A program made the position numbers and the translations under genes. The notes below the pieces were generated by a model. That model was given only the letters and a program-made list of their open reading frames with translations, did no database searches and had not been told where the DNA came from. 64,000 nucleotides of DNA, taken from the NCBI GenBank assembly GCA_963789255.1, contig CAWBJW010000001.1:310001-374000 (forward strand), written 5' to 3'. Positions 38,660 to 46,752 of the stretch are shown here, one piece after another. The stretch is from DATARH01 sp963789255 (GTDB lineage Bacteria > Pseudomonadota > Alphaproteobacteria > ATCC43930 > CGMCC-115725). Numbering within the stretch: position 1 is the stretch's first letter; every line of letters starts with the position of its first letter.

Positions 38660-39451
38660 TCAATCCCCCGACATCAACAGGTCCGTGACCGGCAGGGTGA
38701 GCCAATGCGGCGCGTAGCGCCCGGCCAGCGCCATCAGGCGGTTCATCATGCCGGTGATCGCGACGCGGCGTCCCGCGGCCAGGCCGCGATAGCCGAGGCG
38801 CGCGACATCCTCGGCGCGCATCATCCGGCGCAAGCGCCGCGCCATCACCGAGTGGTCGGCCCCGGCGACGGTGAAGAAATTGGTCGCGGTCGCGCCGGGG
38901 CAAAGCGTCGTCACGCTGACCCCGGTCGCGCGCAGCTCATAGGCCAGGGCTTCGCCGAGGCTCAGCACATAGGCTTTGCTGGCGAAATACGCCGCCATGC
39001 GCGGGCCCGGCTGAAACGCGGCGACCGAGGCGACCAGCATGATCCGCCCGTGCCCGCGCTTGATCATGCCGGGCAATAAGAGTCGGGTCAGCTCGGTCAA
39101 TGCCACGATGTTGACCTGGAGGATGTCGCCGATCCGTGCCGGGTCGCAGCGATCGAAGCGGCCGGCCGCGCCGAGCCCGGCATTGTTGACCAGGATTTCG
39201 ACCGCGAGGCCGCGGCGCGCGATGTCGTCGGCGAGGGCGGCAGCCGCACCCGGCTTGCCGAGATCGGCCGCGATCACCGTCGCAGCGGCGCCCAGAGCCT
39301 GCAGCTCGGCGGCGAGCGCCTCCATCGGCGCGACGCTGCGCGCGGCGAGAACGAGATCGTGCCCGTGGCGCGCCAGCTCGCGCGCCAGCTCGGCGCCGAT
39401 GCCGCCGGACGCGCCAGTGACCAGGGCAAGGGGACGCGCGCTGCTGTCCAT
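38660..39451 (-). CDS. Short-chain dehydrogenase/reductase
   Basis: A 263-residue classical SDR: nucleotide motif TGASGGIG (residues 13-20), NNAG, the catalytic Ser in LVASVAAFQ, and YFASK with Tyr and Lys. The C-terminal extension (MMNRLMALAGRYAP) has the hydrophobic character seen in membrane-associated DltE/YqjQ-like SDRs. Substrate unknown. It follows the alpha/beta hydrolase gene by 17 bases on the same strand. Confidence 0.85.
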   Translation of the reverse strand: MDSSARPLALVTGASGGIGAELARELARHGHDLVLAARSVAPMEALAAELQALGAAATVIAADLGKPGAAAALADDIARRGLAVEILVNNAGLGAAGRFDRCDPARIGDILQVNIVALTELTRLLLPGMIKRGHGRIMLVASVAAFQPGPRMAAYFASKAYVLSLGEALAYELRATGVSVTTLCPGATATNFFTVAGADHSVMARRLRRMMRAEDVARLGYRGLAAGRRVAITGMMNRLMALAGRYAPHWLTLPVTDLLMSGD

Positions 39452-39468
39452 GGCCGCCCCGCCGCCGG

Positions 39469-40281
39469 CTATGCGCCGCCCCGGCGTTCCAGGAAGTCGA
39501 GCGTCGCCTCGGCCGAGACATCGGCATGGGTCGCGGCGACGTGGTAGGAATTGCCGGGCAATACCAGGAGCTCGGAACCGGCGATCTGCTGCTGCCAGGC
39601 GCGCATGTCGGCGACCGAGCCGAGCCCGCTGTCCTCGGTGGTGATGACCAGGGTCGGGCAGGCGATCTTCGGGATGTCAGCGCGGATATCGGCGCAGGCG
39701 ATCGTCCCCATGAAGCCGAGTTGGGTGGAAACCGCGGTGCGGCCCATATATCTGACCCAGAAATCGAACCCTTCCGGCGGGAAGGCGCTGCCGAGCCGGT
39801 TGGCCATGTTCTGGCGCGCCCACTGCTCGACCCCGTGCGTCTCCAGATCGCGAACCAGCTCGGGGACCCGCTCGGCGACGCCCTGGCGGAACGGCGGCGG
39901 CGTGCCGACGACGATCAAACTCCGCACCCGCTCCGGGCGGCGCGCGGCAAAGGCGCGGGCGATCGTGCCGCCGATCTTGGCGCCGACCAGATGGAAGCGG
40001 TCGATGCCGAGATGGTCCATCAGCAGGCAGAAATCCTCGATCAGCCGGTCGAGCGTCCACGGGTAGTCGCGCGGCATCGGCGTCGATTGGCCGAACCCGC
40101 GCATGTCGGGCCGCACCACCCGGTACTGCCGCGCCAGCTTTGGCACCCAGGCCCACCAGGCAAGCCCGCTCTCGGCGTTGCCGTGCAGCAAGAGGATGGT
40201 CTCCGGCTTGCGCCACGGGTCGGTGAAATCGTCAACCTCGTAATGCATGTCGAGATCGGGCGAAGGGCGGAAATTCGGCAT
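39469..40281 (-). CDS. Alpha/beta hydrolase with Lys at the nucleophile position
   Basis: A 270-residue alpha/beta hydrolase-fold protein: LLLHGNAESG (oxyanion His-Gly), DMRGFGQS, and the elbow HLVGAKIGG, in which the expected Ser/Asp/Cys is Lys. Later ITTEDSGLGS and SYHVAATH hold possible acid and His residues. Lys at this site rules out the ordinary ester-hydrolase mechanism, so it may be a lyase, decarboxylase or non-enzymatic member. It is in a row with the rhodanese gene upstream (6-base gap) and the SDR downstream. Confidence 0.75.
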   Translation of the reverse strand: MPNFRPSPDLDMHYEVDDFTDPWRKPETILLLHGNAESGLAWWAWVPKLARQYRVVRPDMRGFGQSTPMPRDYPWTLDRLIEDFCLLMDHLGIDRFHLVGAKIGGTIARAFAARRPERVRSLIVVGTPPPFRQGVAERVPELVRDLETHGVEQWARQNMANRLGSAFPPEGFDFWVRYMGRTAVSTQLGFMGTIACADIRADIPKIACPTLVITTEDSGLGSVADMRAWQQQIAGSELLVLPGNSYHVAATHADVSAEATLDFLERRGGA

Positions 40282-40287
40282 CGCGAT

Positions 40288-41190
40288 CTACTCCCCGGTC
40301 TCCATCGGCAGGCTCGGGTCGTTGGACCATTCCGACATCGAGGCGTCGTAGAGCCGCACATCGGGATGGCCGAGCATGACAAGCGCGAGCGCATCGGCGC
40401 TGGCCGCGATGCCGCCGCCGCAATAGGTGATGACCCGCGCCTTGTCGAACGCGCCGACCGCGGCAAATTTGGCGCGCAGCGTTGGTGCCGGCAGGAAGGC
40501 GCCGGTCGCCGGATCGATCAGCGCGGCGGCCGGCACGTTGACGCTCTTCGCGATCCGGCCGGGCCGCCCGTAAACCGTGCCGCCGGTGCCGGCATGCTGC
40601 GGCGCCGAGAGCGCGTTGATCGTGCAGGTGGCGGGCTCGCCGATCGCGCCGAGCACCGCCTCCTTGCCGACCATCAGCTTGCGGTCTTCGCGCACGGTGA
40701 ATGTCGCCGGCGGTCTCGGCCGCGCCGCGCCGGTCTCGACGGCGCGTCCCTCGCGCGCCCATTTCTGAAACCCGCCGTTCAGCACCGCGGCGTTGTCGAA
40801 GCCGTAATTGCGCAGCATCCACCACACCCGCGTGGCCCATTGCGGCGTCGTGGTGCTGTAAAGGATGACGCGGCTCCGCTCGCCGACGCCGAACCGGCCC
40901 ATCGCCGCGGCGAATTGCTCAGGCCCCGGCAGCATGAAGCGCAGCTTCGGATGCGGCGCCGACAGGTCGGCCTGCAGGTCGATGAACTGGGCGCCCGGGA
41001 TGTGGCCCTTCTCGAAATCCTCAAGCCCGGGCTTGACCGTATACCCGATATCCGGATTTGGAATCAGGTGGATCGTGCAATCGAGGACGCGCAATTCGGG
41101 ATCGCCCTGATGGGAAGCGAGCCACGCGCTCTCGACCAGAAACTCGGGATGGACAAAGCCCTCGGGATTAGACACTGGCGCCGCACTCAT
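40288..41190 (-). CDS. Sulfurtransferase (tandem rhodanese domains)
   Basis: A 300-residue protein with two rhodanese domains. The first is inactive-type (VLDCTIHLIPNPD; GHIPGAQFIDLQADLS), and the second has the active loop TYCGGGIAAS with the persulfide Cys. The six-residue loop differs from both the thiosulfate (CRKGVT) and mercaptopyruvate (CGSGVT) forms, so the donor is open. Start 41190 has GGAGG upstream. It heads the minus-strand cluster with the hydrolase and SDR, and is divergent from the aldolase gene. Confidence 0.85.
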   Translation of the reverse strand: MSAAPVSNPEGFVHPEFLVESAWLASHQGDPELRVLDCTIHLIPNPDIGYTVKPGLEDFEKGHIPGAQFIDLQADLSAPHPKLRFMLPGPEQFAAAMGRFGVGERSRVILYSTTTPQWATRVWWMLRNYGFDNAAVLNGGFQKWAREGRAVETGAARPRPPATFTVREDRKLMVGKEAVLGAIGEPATCTINALSAPQHAGTGGTVYGRPGRIAKSVNVPAAALIDPATGAFLPAPTLRAKFAAVGAFDKARVITYCGGGIAASADALALVMLGHPDVRLYDASMSEWSNDPSLPMETGE

Positions 41191-41299
41191 GTCAGCCTCC
41201 GCCGTTGCTGGGCTGATCGTGCCCCCCGTCTGGCGCCGGAGGCAAGCCCGCCGTGCTACCATCGCGCCGGCCAGGGAGTTGCCGGAAGGAGCGTGCATC

Positions 41300-42247
41300 G
41301 TGGCGAGCCGTATCAACCGCGCGATCGAGCTGTTGGCGCAGGACCAGGCGATCTATTACCTCGGCGCCCATAGCGGCCATGTCCTGAGCCGCGCGCAAGG
41401 CCGCGCCGATTCCGGCACCTGGGCCGACTACATCAATGTCGGGATGGAGCACGGCGCCTTCGACATGGCGGGCCTCGCCGAATACCTTGAGGGCTTGGTT
41501 GAGGGCGGCCCGACGCGCTCCGGCCATCGCACCCCGACGGTCATCGTCGAGGCGCCGGTCAACGGCACCGACGAAGCCAATGTCCGCTACAACGCCTGGC
41601 AGTTCCGCCAGATCCTCGGGCGCGGCGCGCATGGCCTCCTCTTGTGCCAGGCGGAGACCGCCGGCGCGGTGCGCGCCTTTGTCGAAAGCTGCCGCTACCC
41701 GCATCATCTGGCGGGCGTCGATCCGGCATTGCCGACCCCGCTCGCCCGGCTGCGCGGTGCGGCGGCCGTGGCGCGGCGGAGTGAAGGCGCCCTCGGCACC
41801 GGCACGCGCGGGCGCGGCTCGGAAGCGACCGCCGCGCCGATCTGGGGGATCTCGGAGGCGGAGTACCGCGAGCGCTGCGACCCGTGGCCGCTCAACCCCG
41901 CGGGCGAGCTGTTGCTCGGGGTCAAGCTCGAAAGCCCGGAGGGGATCGCGCACTGCGAAGAAATCCTCGCCACCCCCGGCCTCGGCTTCGCCGAATTGGG
42001 CCCGGGCGACCTCAGCCTTGCGCTCGGCTATCGCGAGATGCCGCGCGACAGCTACCCGCCCGAGATGCAGGAGGCGCGCGAGCGCGTGTTCCGTGCCTGC
42101 CGCGCCAACCGCATCGCGTTTCTCGAAACCGGCACGCCGGCCAACATCGCAGCAAAGCTCGACGAAGGGGTGCGGGTCATCGCCGGCCACAGCGAAGAAG
42201 CCGCCCGCCTCGGCCGCGCCCACCAGGAGCGCACGATGCCGGTGTAG
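41300..42247 (+). CDS. HpcH/HpaI-type aldolase family protein, second copy
   Basis: A 315-residue TIM-barrel protein: DYINVGMEHGAFD corresponds to the metal/base strand, LLGVKLESPEGI to the metal Glu strand, and FAELGPGDLSLALGY to the metal Asp strand. GTG 41300 is preferred since GGAAGGAG lies at proper distance; longer starts are unlike the family. About 30 residues (LPTPLARLRGAAAVARR and neighbours) form an insert not usual for HpaI, giving a longer protein. The substrate is unknown. Confidence 0.75.
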   Translation: MASRINRAIELLAQDQAIYYLGAHSGHVLSRAQGRADSGTWADYINVGMEHGAFDMAGLAEYLEGLVEGGPTRSGHRTPTVIVEAPVNGTDEANVRYNAWQFRQILGRGAHGLLLCQAETAGAVRAFVESCRYPHHLAGVDPALPTPLARLRGAAAVARRSEGALGTGTRGRGSEATAAPIWGISEAEYRERCDPWPLNPAGELLLGVKLESPEGIAHCEEILATPGLGFAELGPGDLSLALGYREMPRDSYPPEMQEARERVFRACRANRIAFLETGTPANIAAKLDEGVRVIAGHSEEAARLGRAHQERTMPV

Positions 42248-42410
42248 TCGGCGGGAACCGCGGGCTCCTATCTGCCCCAATGCCTTTGAAGCAGAAGCGC
42301 CGCTGCAAATACGGCTGCGTTGGGAGTGCGACGAACAGTTTGCCAGCTTGCGAGCGCGTCGCGGGCGGATGCTACGTGAGTTGCCGCGTCCAGCCGATGC
42401 CAAGATCCGC

Positions 42411-42719
42411 TCACTCGGTTACAACCTCGACATAAGGCCAGCGGTCGCTTTCATTGTGGACCATCGCGCGAAGTTCTTCCGCAACGCGGTGCAGGCGGGC
42501 GATCTTGCTCTTGGAAGGCTTGAGATCATCCTTCGCGATCAGCCCAATCCATACCGCCGGCGCCCCAGTAGAGTCCTCGCCAAAGCGGAATTCAACTCGG
42601 GACACGTCTTCCGGCAAGCGCAGGTTGCGCACCATTTGATGGAAGCGCTTGGCCTCATCGCCCGCCGCGGCGCCGGTCCCAGACGCGGCTTCGGGATGGA
42701 CATCCGGAGTATCAGCCAT
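42411..42719 (-). CDS. Small conserved protein of unknown function
   Basis: A 102-residue soluble protein with FHQMVRNLRLPEDVSRVEF, GAPAVWIGLIAKDDLKPSKSK and RLHRVAEELRAMV. Such short proteins are commonly encoded directly upstream of a HEPN-type protein. The downstream minus-strand sequence (42300-42410) has a reading frame with a weak resemblance to a HEPN start (ILASAGRGNSRSIRPRRAR) but it is not continued, so the partner would be lost. Function is unknown. Confidence 0.6.
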   Translation of the reverse strand: MADTPDVHPEAASGTGAAAGDEAKRFHQMVRNLRLPEDVSRVEFRFGEDSTGAPAVWIGLIAKDDLKPSKSKIARLHRVAEELRAMVHNESDRWPYVEVVTE

Positions 42720-42776
42720 GCCCCATTATAGCCCGCCGGCGCAGGGATGAAACCGAATGTCCGCTGGTTGGGAGGC

Positions 42777-43703
42777 TCAGCGCCTTGCCGCGAGGCGATT
42801 CTCGTGCACCTGTAGGTGACAATAGGCGGCGCGCAGCAGCGGCGTGTCGACCGCGAGCCCGCGGGCGCGGCGGAGCATGTCGCCGAGGATCGCGTCGGCC
42901 TCGGTGCGCCGGCCGGCTTCGAGGTCGTGGCGCATCGAGGCGCTGTTGACGCTGCCGGGCTCGGTCAGCATCGCCTGGACCCGCTCGCGGGCTTGCGGCC
43001 GCGGCGAAAATCCCGCCGCGGCGGCGACCGCCTGGCATTCGGCGAGCGCCGCGATCATCAGCGCCGCGCCGTCCCGGGTCGCGACGATCTCGCCAACCGT
43101 GCCGCGCAACAGGCAGTTCATCCCGGCCATCGCGCTTATCATCACGAACTTTTCCCACATCTCGATGAGGATGTTCTCGCTCGCCGGGGCGCTGACCGGG
43201 GTGCCGGCGAACACCGCTTCGATCGCCTGCGCCCGCTCGCTGATCGCGCCATCGCGCTCGCCGAAACCGATGCCCGAGAGGCGGTTGTGGTGGCGGATGC
43301 TGCCATCGGGCAAGAGGCTCGCCCCGACATAGGCGACCCCGCCGAGCACGCGATGGGACCCGAACGCGGCATCCAGCCGGTCGAGATGCACCAGGCCGTT
43401 GAGCAACGGCAACACGGCGCTATCGGGCCCCACACCGGGGCGGATCGCGTCGATCGCGCCGTCGAGGTCGTAATGCTTGGCGGTCAGCAGCACGACATCG
43501 TAGGGTCCGCCGACCCGGTCGGCCGTCGCGAGCGTGACCGGCACGCGAAAATCGCCGAGCGGGCTCGTGACGGCAAGACCGTGCTCGGCCAGCGCGGCGG
43601 CGCGTGGGCCGCGCACCAGAAAGGTCACGTTGCGTCCCGCCTCGGCAAGTCGCCCGCCGAAATAGCCGCCGACCGCGCCGGCCCCGAGCACGAGAAAGCG
43701 CAT
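42777..43703 (-). CDS. 2-dehydropantoate 2-reductase family protein
   Basis: A 308-residue PanE-type dehydrogenase: MRFLVLGAGAVGGYFGGRLA for NADPH, VLLTAKHYDLDGA, then LIEMWEKFVMISAMAGMNCL with the conserved Lys, and SVNSASMRHDLEAGRRTEAD, a strong C-terminal mark. It is clearly distinct from the 11.7 kb paralogue, being closer to standard PanE. Pantoate synthesis is possible; the surrounding acid-degradation genes make a catabolic role equally plausible. Confidence 0.85.
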   Translation of the reverse strand: MRFLVLGAGAVGGYFGGRLAEAGRNVTFLVRGPRAAALAEHGLAVTSPLGDFRVPVTLATADRVGGPYDVVLLTAKHYDLDGAIDAIRPGVGPDSAVLPLLNGLVHLDRLDAAFGSHRVLGGVAYVGASLLPDGSIRHHNRLSGIGFGERDGAISERAQAIEAVFAGTPVSAPASENILIEMWEKFVMISAMAGMNCLLRGTVGEIVATRDGAALMIAALAECQAVAAAAGFSPRPQARERVQAMLTEPGSVNSASMRHDLEAGRRTEADAILGDMLRRARGLAVDTPLLRAAYCHLQVHENRLAARR

Positions 43704-43741
43704 TTCCCTCTCCTCGCAGGCTTTGCGCGCGGCGGACTATC

Positions 43742-45130
43742 TTACCGCGCCGCGGTGCGGCCGCTGGCCACGGCGAGACCGCGCAGAACGTCAATCGCCT
43801 CGCGCAGCTGCTCGTCGCTGGGCGTGCCGATATCGCCGCTGGCGACACTGGGCTGATTGCCTTTGGGCGGGGTCGCCGCCGCAGTCGGCGACTTCTCCGG
43901 CGCGGCCGCAGCGCCTGGCGCCACGCCTTTGGGCGCGCCGGCATTGCCCGCCGGTTGGCCCGCTGGTTGGGCCGCGTCGGGGTTCTTCAGCGCGCCGCGC
44001 AAATCGGCCTCGCGGAGACGATCGGCCTCTACGATCTTCTCCAGCTTGAGCGGCGACACGACGAGGTCGGGCTCGAGGCCTTTGCCTTGGATCGGCCGGC
44101 CGCTCGGCGTCAGAAAGCGCGCCGTCGTCAGGCGGACCGCGCCGTTGCCGTTGAGCGGGATCAGCGTCTCGATCGCGCTTTCGCCAAACGTCTTGGTGCC
44201 GAGCAGCACGGCGCGGTGGCTATCCTGCAATGCCCCGGCGACAAGCTCCGCCTGGTCCGCGGTGCCGCCATTGACCAGCGCGACAATCGGTTGACCGTTG
44301 GCGATATCGCCGGGGGTCGCGGCAATCCGCTTGGTGCTGTCGGGGTTGCGGCTCTTGACGACGGTGATGTCGCCCTTGTCGATGAACGCGTCCGCCGCCT
44401 TGACCGCCGCGTCGAAGCTGCCGCCGGGATTGTTGCGCAGGTCGAGGATAAAGCCGATCAGCTTGTTTCCGGCCTGGGTTCGCAGGTCCTTGACCGCGGC
44501 ATCAAGCGCGCCCGGCGTCGCATCGTCGAAGCCGGCAAGGCGGATATACCCGATGTCGCTGCCTTCGAGCCGGGAAGTGACGGTCGGGAACGGGCCGGCC
44601 GCGCGCTTCATCTTGACCTCGATCGGCTTGCCCGTGCCGCGCCGCAGCAGCAGCGCAACGTCGCTGCCGGCCGGCCCGCGCAGCTTCTGCTCGATCTCGG
44701 GCAGGCTCAGATCGTAGGTCGGCTCCTTGTCGATCGTATAGATGGCGTCGCCCGGCTTGATGTCCGCCGCGGCTGCGGGCGAGCCGTCGCGCGGCGCGAC
44801 GACTTTCAGTTGCCCGGCGTCGAGCGTCACGACGAGACCGGGCGAGGCGTTCCCGTCCGGGGTCGGCGTCCGCAGCGCCTTGTATTCGCTCTCGGTCAGG
44901 TAAACCGAATGCGGGTCGAGACCGTTCAGCATGCCGGCGATCGCGGTCTCGATCAGCTTTTTGTCGGCGACCGGGTCGACCGCATCGTGGCGGATCCGCT
45001 CGAACGCCTCGCCGAACAGGTTGAGCTGTTCGTAAACCCCGCTATTGCCGCTCGTTGTCTGCGGCAACGCCGCAGAAGGCGCAAGGAAGACGATCAGGGC
45101 GACCGCCAATGCCGATTTACCCATACGCAT
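43742..45130 (-). CDS. S41-family carboxyl-terminal-processing protease homologue lacking the catalytic dyad
   Basis: A 462-residue exported protein: signal peptide (1-25), helical N-terminal part with MLNGLDPHSVYL, PDZ domain (about 95-175, with GDAIYTID), and the S41 core GYIRLAGFDD, FILDLRNNPGG. In active CtpA/Prc proteases the Ser is in a SAS motif and the Lys in FGKG 25 residues later. Here the positions are Asp292 (GTADQAEL) and Glu317 (TFGESA), so both catalytic residues are replaced. The C-terminal 80 residues are Pro/Ala-rich. ATG 45130 follows GGGAG. It is probably a pseudo-protease. Confidence 0.85.
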   Translation of the reverse strand: MRMGKSALAVALIVFLAPSAALPQTTSGNSGVYEQLNLFGEAFERIRHDAVDPVADKKLIETAIAGMLNGLDPHSVYLTESEYKALRTPTPDGNASPGLVVTLDAGQLKVVAPRDGSPAAAADIKPGDAIYTIDKEPTYDLSLPEIEQKLRGPAGSDVALLLRRGTGKPIEVKMKRAAGPFPTVTSRLEGSDIGYIRLAGFDDATPGALDAAVKDLRTQAGNKLIGFILDLRNNPGGSFDAAVKAADAFIDKGDITVVKSRNPDSTKRIAATPGDIANGQPIVALVNGGTADQAELVAGALQDSHRAVLLGTKTFGESAIETLIPLNGNGAVRLTTARFLTPSGRPIQGKGLEPDLVVSPLKLEKIVEADRLREADLRGALKNPDAAQPAGQPAGNAGAPKGVAPGAAAAPEKSPTAAATPPKGNQPSVASGDIGTPSDEQLREAIDVLRGLAVASGRTAAR

Positions 45131-45308
45131 CAAATCTCCCAAGGGAGCTGAACGGGGAGCCTATTAAAAAGCGCCCGCACACTAGCCGAGTCCGCCGCCA
45201 TTGCAATCCTCTCGGGTGGCGAAATGATGGCGGCGTCGCGGCCGCTCGTCTTGACATCGCCGGCCCCTGACCGTACCGCTTCGCCCGTTCCTTCCGCGGC
45301 GCTCAATC

Positions 45309-46740
45309 ATGCCCGACGACAAGCACACCGCCTTCTCCGGCCGTCTCGTGATCATCGGCTTCGGCAGCATCGGCCAGGGCGTGCTGCCGCTGTTGCTGCG
45401 GCATATCGACATCCGGCCGGACCAGGTTGCGATCATCACCGCCGAACTGCGCGGCGAGGAGGTTGCCGCCGAATACGGCGTGCGCTTTGTCGAGACGGCA
45501 TTGACCCGGGAGAATTACCGCACGGTGCTCGAAGGCTGGCTCGGCCATGGCGATTTCCTGCTCAACCTCTCGGTCAACGTGTCGAGCGTCGCGCTGATCG
45601 CGCTGTGCCGGGAAAAAGGCGCGCTCTATCTCGACACCTGCATCGAGCCGTGGCCCGGCGGCTATACCGACCCCGACCTGCCGCCATCGGCGCGCTCCAA
45701 CTACGCGCTGCGCGAGACCGCGCTGGCGCTGCGCTCGCCGGGCAGCGAACACCCGACCCCCAAAGGCCCAACGGCCGTCATCACTCATGGCGCCAATCCC
45801 GGGCTGGTTTCCCACTTCGTCAAGCAGGCGCTGCTCGACATCGCCCACGATGCCGACCCGGCGACCGAGATGCCGGGCGACCGCGCGGGCTGGGCGCTTC
45901 TCGCCGAGCGGCTCGGGGTCAAGGCCATCCATATCGCCGAGCGCGACACGCAGGTTGGCGCGATCCCCAAGGAGCCGGGCGAATTCGTCAACACCTGGTC
46001 GATCGACGGGTTTGTCAGCGAGGGCTCGCAACCCGCCGAACTCGGCTGGGGCACGCACGAGCGGCATTTTCCGGCGGACGGCAGGCGTCACGATTTCGGC
46101 AGCCAGGCGGCGATCTACCTCTTGCGGCCCGGCGCGGCAACGCGGGTGCGCAGCTGGACCCCGCTCGAAGGCCCCTATCACGGCTTTCTGATCACCCATG
46201 GCGAGTCGATCTCGATCGCCGACTACCTGACCCGGCGCGACGGCGAGAGGGTGCATTACCGCCCGACCTGCCATTACGCCTACCATCCGTGCGACGACGC
46301 GGTGCTGAGCCTGCACGAGCTGGCCGGCAAGAATTTTCAACTGCAGAGCCGGAAGCGGCTGATGATGGAGGAGATCACCGCCGGCACCGACGAGCTCGGG
46401 GTCTTGTTGATGGGGCCGCAAAACGGCGTCTATTGGTATGGCTCGCGCCTCTCGATCGAGGAAGCGCGCCGGGTCGCGCCGCACAACAACGCCACCTCGC
46501 TGCAGGTGACGGCCGCCGTGCTGGCCGGAATCGATCTGGGCGATCGAGCACCCGCGGCGCGGCATCGTCGAGCCCGACGAAATCGATTTCGCCCGCATCC
46601 TCGAAATCGCCCGGCCCTATCTCGGCGACCTCGTCGGCCTCTATGGCGACTGGACCCCGCTCGCCGACCGCGAGCGCCTCTTCCCCGAGGACCTCGACCG
46701 CGACGACCCCTGGCAGTTCAAGAATATAAGGGTCGTCTGA
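45309..46740 (+). pseudogene. hss: Homospermidine synthase, frameshifted near the C-terminus
   Basis: An NAD-dependent enzyme joining two putrescines into homospermidine, common in alphaproteobacteria. Motifs: LVIIGFGSIGQGVLPLL (NAD), LNLSVNVSSVALI, YLDTCIEPWPGGYTD, THGANPGLVSHFVKQALL and CHYAYHPCDDA. Near 46533 an extra base breaks the frame after AAVLAGI; the remainder (WAIEHPRRGIVEPDEIDFAR onwards) reads in the next frame to TGA 46738-46740. Corrected length is about 476 residues, as usual. The flavoprotein gene follows after 12 bases, suggesting one transcript. Confidence 0.85.
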
Positions 46741-46752
46741 AAGGATCGCGCG

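Noticed and set aside
39526..41373. A 615-codon plus-strand frame opposite the hydrolase and rhodanese genes
   Set aside because: Low-complexity shadow; both minus-strand genes have clear motifs and ribosome sites.
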